Assembly (NCBI GenBank): GCA_009773455.1
Contig: WSXU01000025.1
Coordinates: 2,685 to 45,528, forward strand
Direction of reading: 5' to 3'
Origin: Bacteroidota bacterium
Lineage (GTDB): Bacteria; Bacteroidota; Bacteroidia; Bacteroidales; Lentimicrobiaceae
Length of the DNA stretch: 42,844 nucleotides
The position numbers and the translations under genes were made by a program. Positions 42,766 through 42,844 of the stretch are shown here, one piece after another (within the stretch, counting starts at the first letter, position 1; every line of letters begins with the position of its first letter). The notes beneath the pieces were generated by a model. The model searched no databases and was not told the origin of the DNA. It saw only the letters and a list, made by a program, of their open reading frames with translations.

Positions 42766-42844
42766 AAAGGGAAGGTTGTTCAACACAAGGGGACACTGAA
42801 CCGGAGACAAGGTTCACAATCCGGAGCTGGACATCCTTTCCTTG
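42766..42844. other. Window edge, possible end of a leftward gene
   Basis: On the minus strand a frame enters from the right edge and stops at 42758-42760, inside the repeat; its 28 residues include GKDVQLRIVNLVSG. It is too short to judge, since a frame this long is common by chance. Confidence 0.15.

Noticed and set aside
42758-42844. Frame of 28 residues entering from the right edge (GKDVQLRIVNLVSG)
   Set aside because: Too short to separate from chance; its stop lies inside the repeat. Sequence beyond the edge would decide.

Overview
The window reads as a chromosomal segment of a member of the Bacteroidota, probably Bacteroidales-like. The evidence is family-level: a long TamB-like protein next to tsaD, a BatA-like two-anchor protein, a Bacteroidota-type ParC, lipoproteins with acidic residues after the lipobox cysteine, secreted multidomain proteins with PKD and GEVED modules, a TPR protein with a C-terminal DNA-binding helix-turn-helix, and many TAnnTTTG promoter boxes (the -7 element of the Bacteroidota housekeeping sigma factor) just ahead of genes. 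No rRNA, tRNA, CRISPR array, transposase or prophage gene was seen.

Layout. 1-2549: a partial tamB-like gene (leftward, off the left edge) divergent from tsaD. 2581-9482: a tight leftward operon, BatA-like protein, parC, A-type flavodiiron protein, lipoprotein. 9567-12316: three leftward single genes, each with its own rho-independent terminator: two tandem ferritin-like paralogues and NADP-type glutamate dehydrogenase. 12466-15804: leftward operon rlmB, GT39-like glycosyltransferase, MORN-type lipoprotein. 15881-22605: rightward helicase-nuclease (AddA-like), selU, and a gene fusing a selenocysteine-lyase/cysteine-desulfurase-like domain to selenophosphate synthetase. 23029-28771: two adjacent paralogous secreted C39-like cysteine peptidases. 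29341-36225: M19-like metallohydrolase, pbpC, a lipoprotein and ychF. 36545-42499: a large secreted Asp-box propeller protein, a possible 57-residue gene, and a TPR-HTH regulator. The right edge carries the second copy of a 66-bp hairpin repeat.

How parts may work together. selU and the lyase-SelD fusion make a compact selenium module: the lyase domain would release selenium from selenocysteine, SelD would turn it into selenophosphate, and SelU would use that to make 2-selenouridine in tRNA. No selA or selB is present here, so a tRNA-only use of selenium is possible but not shown. The three large secreted proteins share a C-terminal module of about 190 residues ending in a dockerin-like pair of calcium loops, and one of them also carries a cohesin-like domain. 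This suggests a cell-surface or extracellular assembly using cohesin-dockerin-like contacts, or a sorting module. These two, the ferritin-like pair in which one copy has lost half its metal ligands, and period-7 tandem repeats at five intergenic loci, are the most interesting observations.

Limits. All calls come from reading motifs and context by eye; no database search, structure prediction or alignment program was run.
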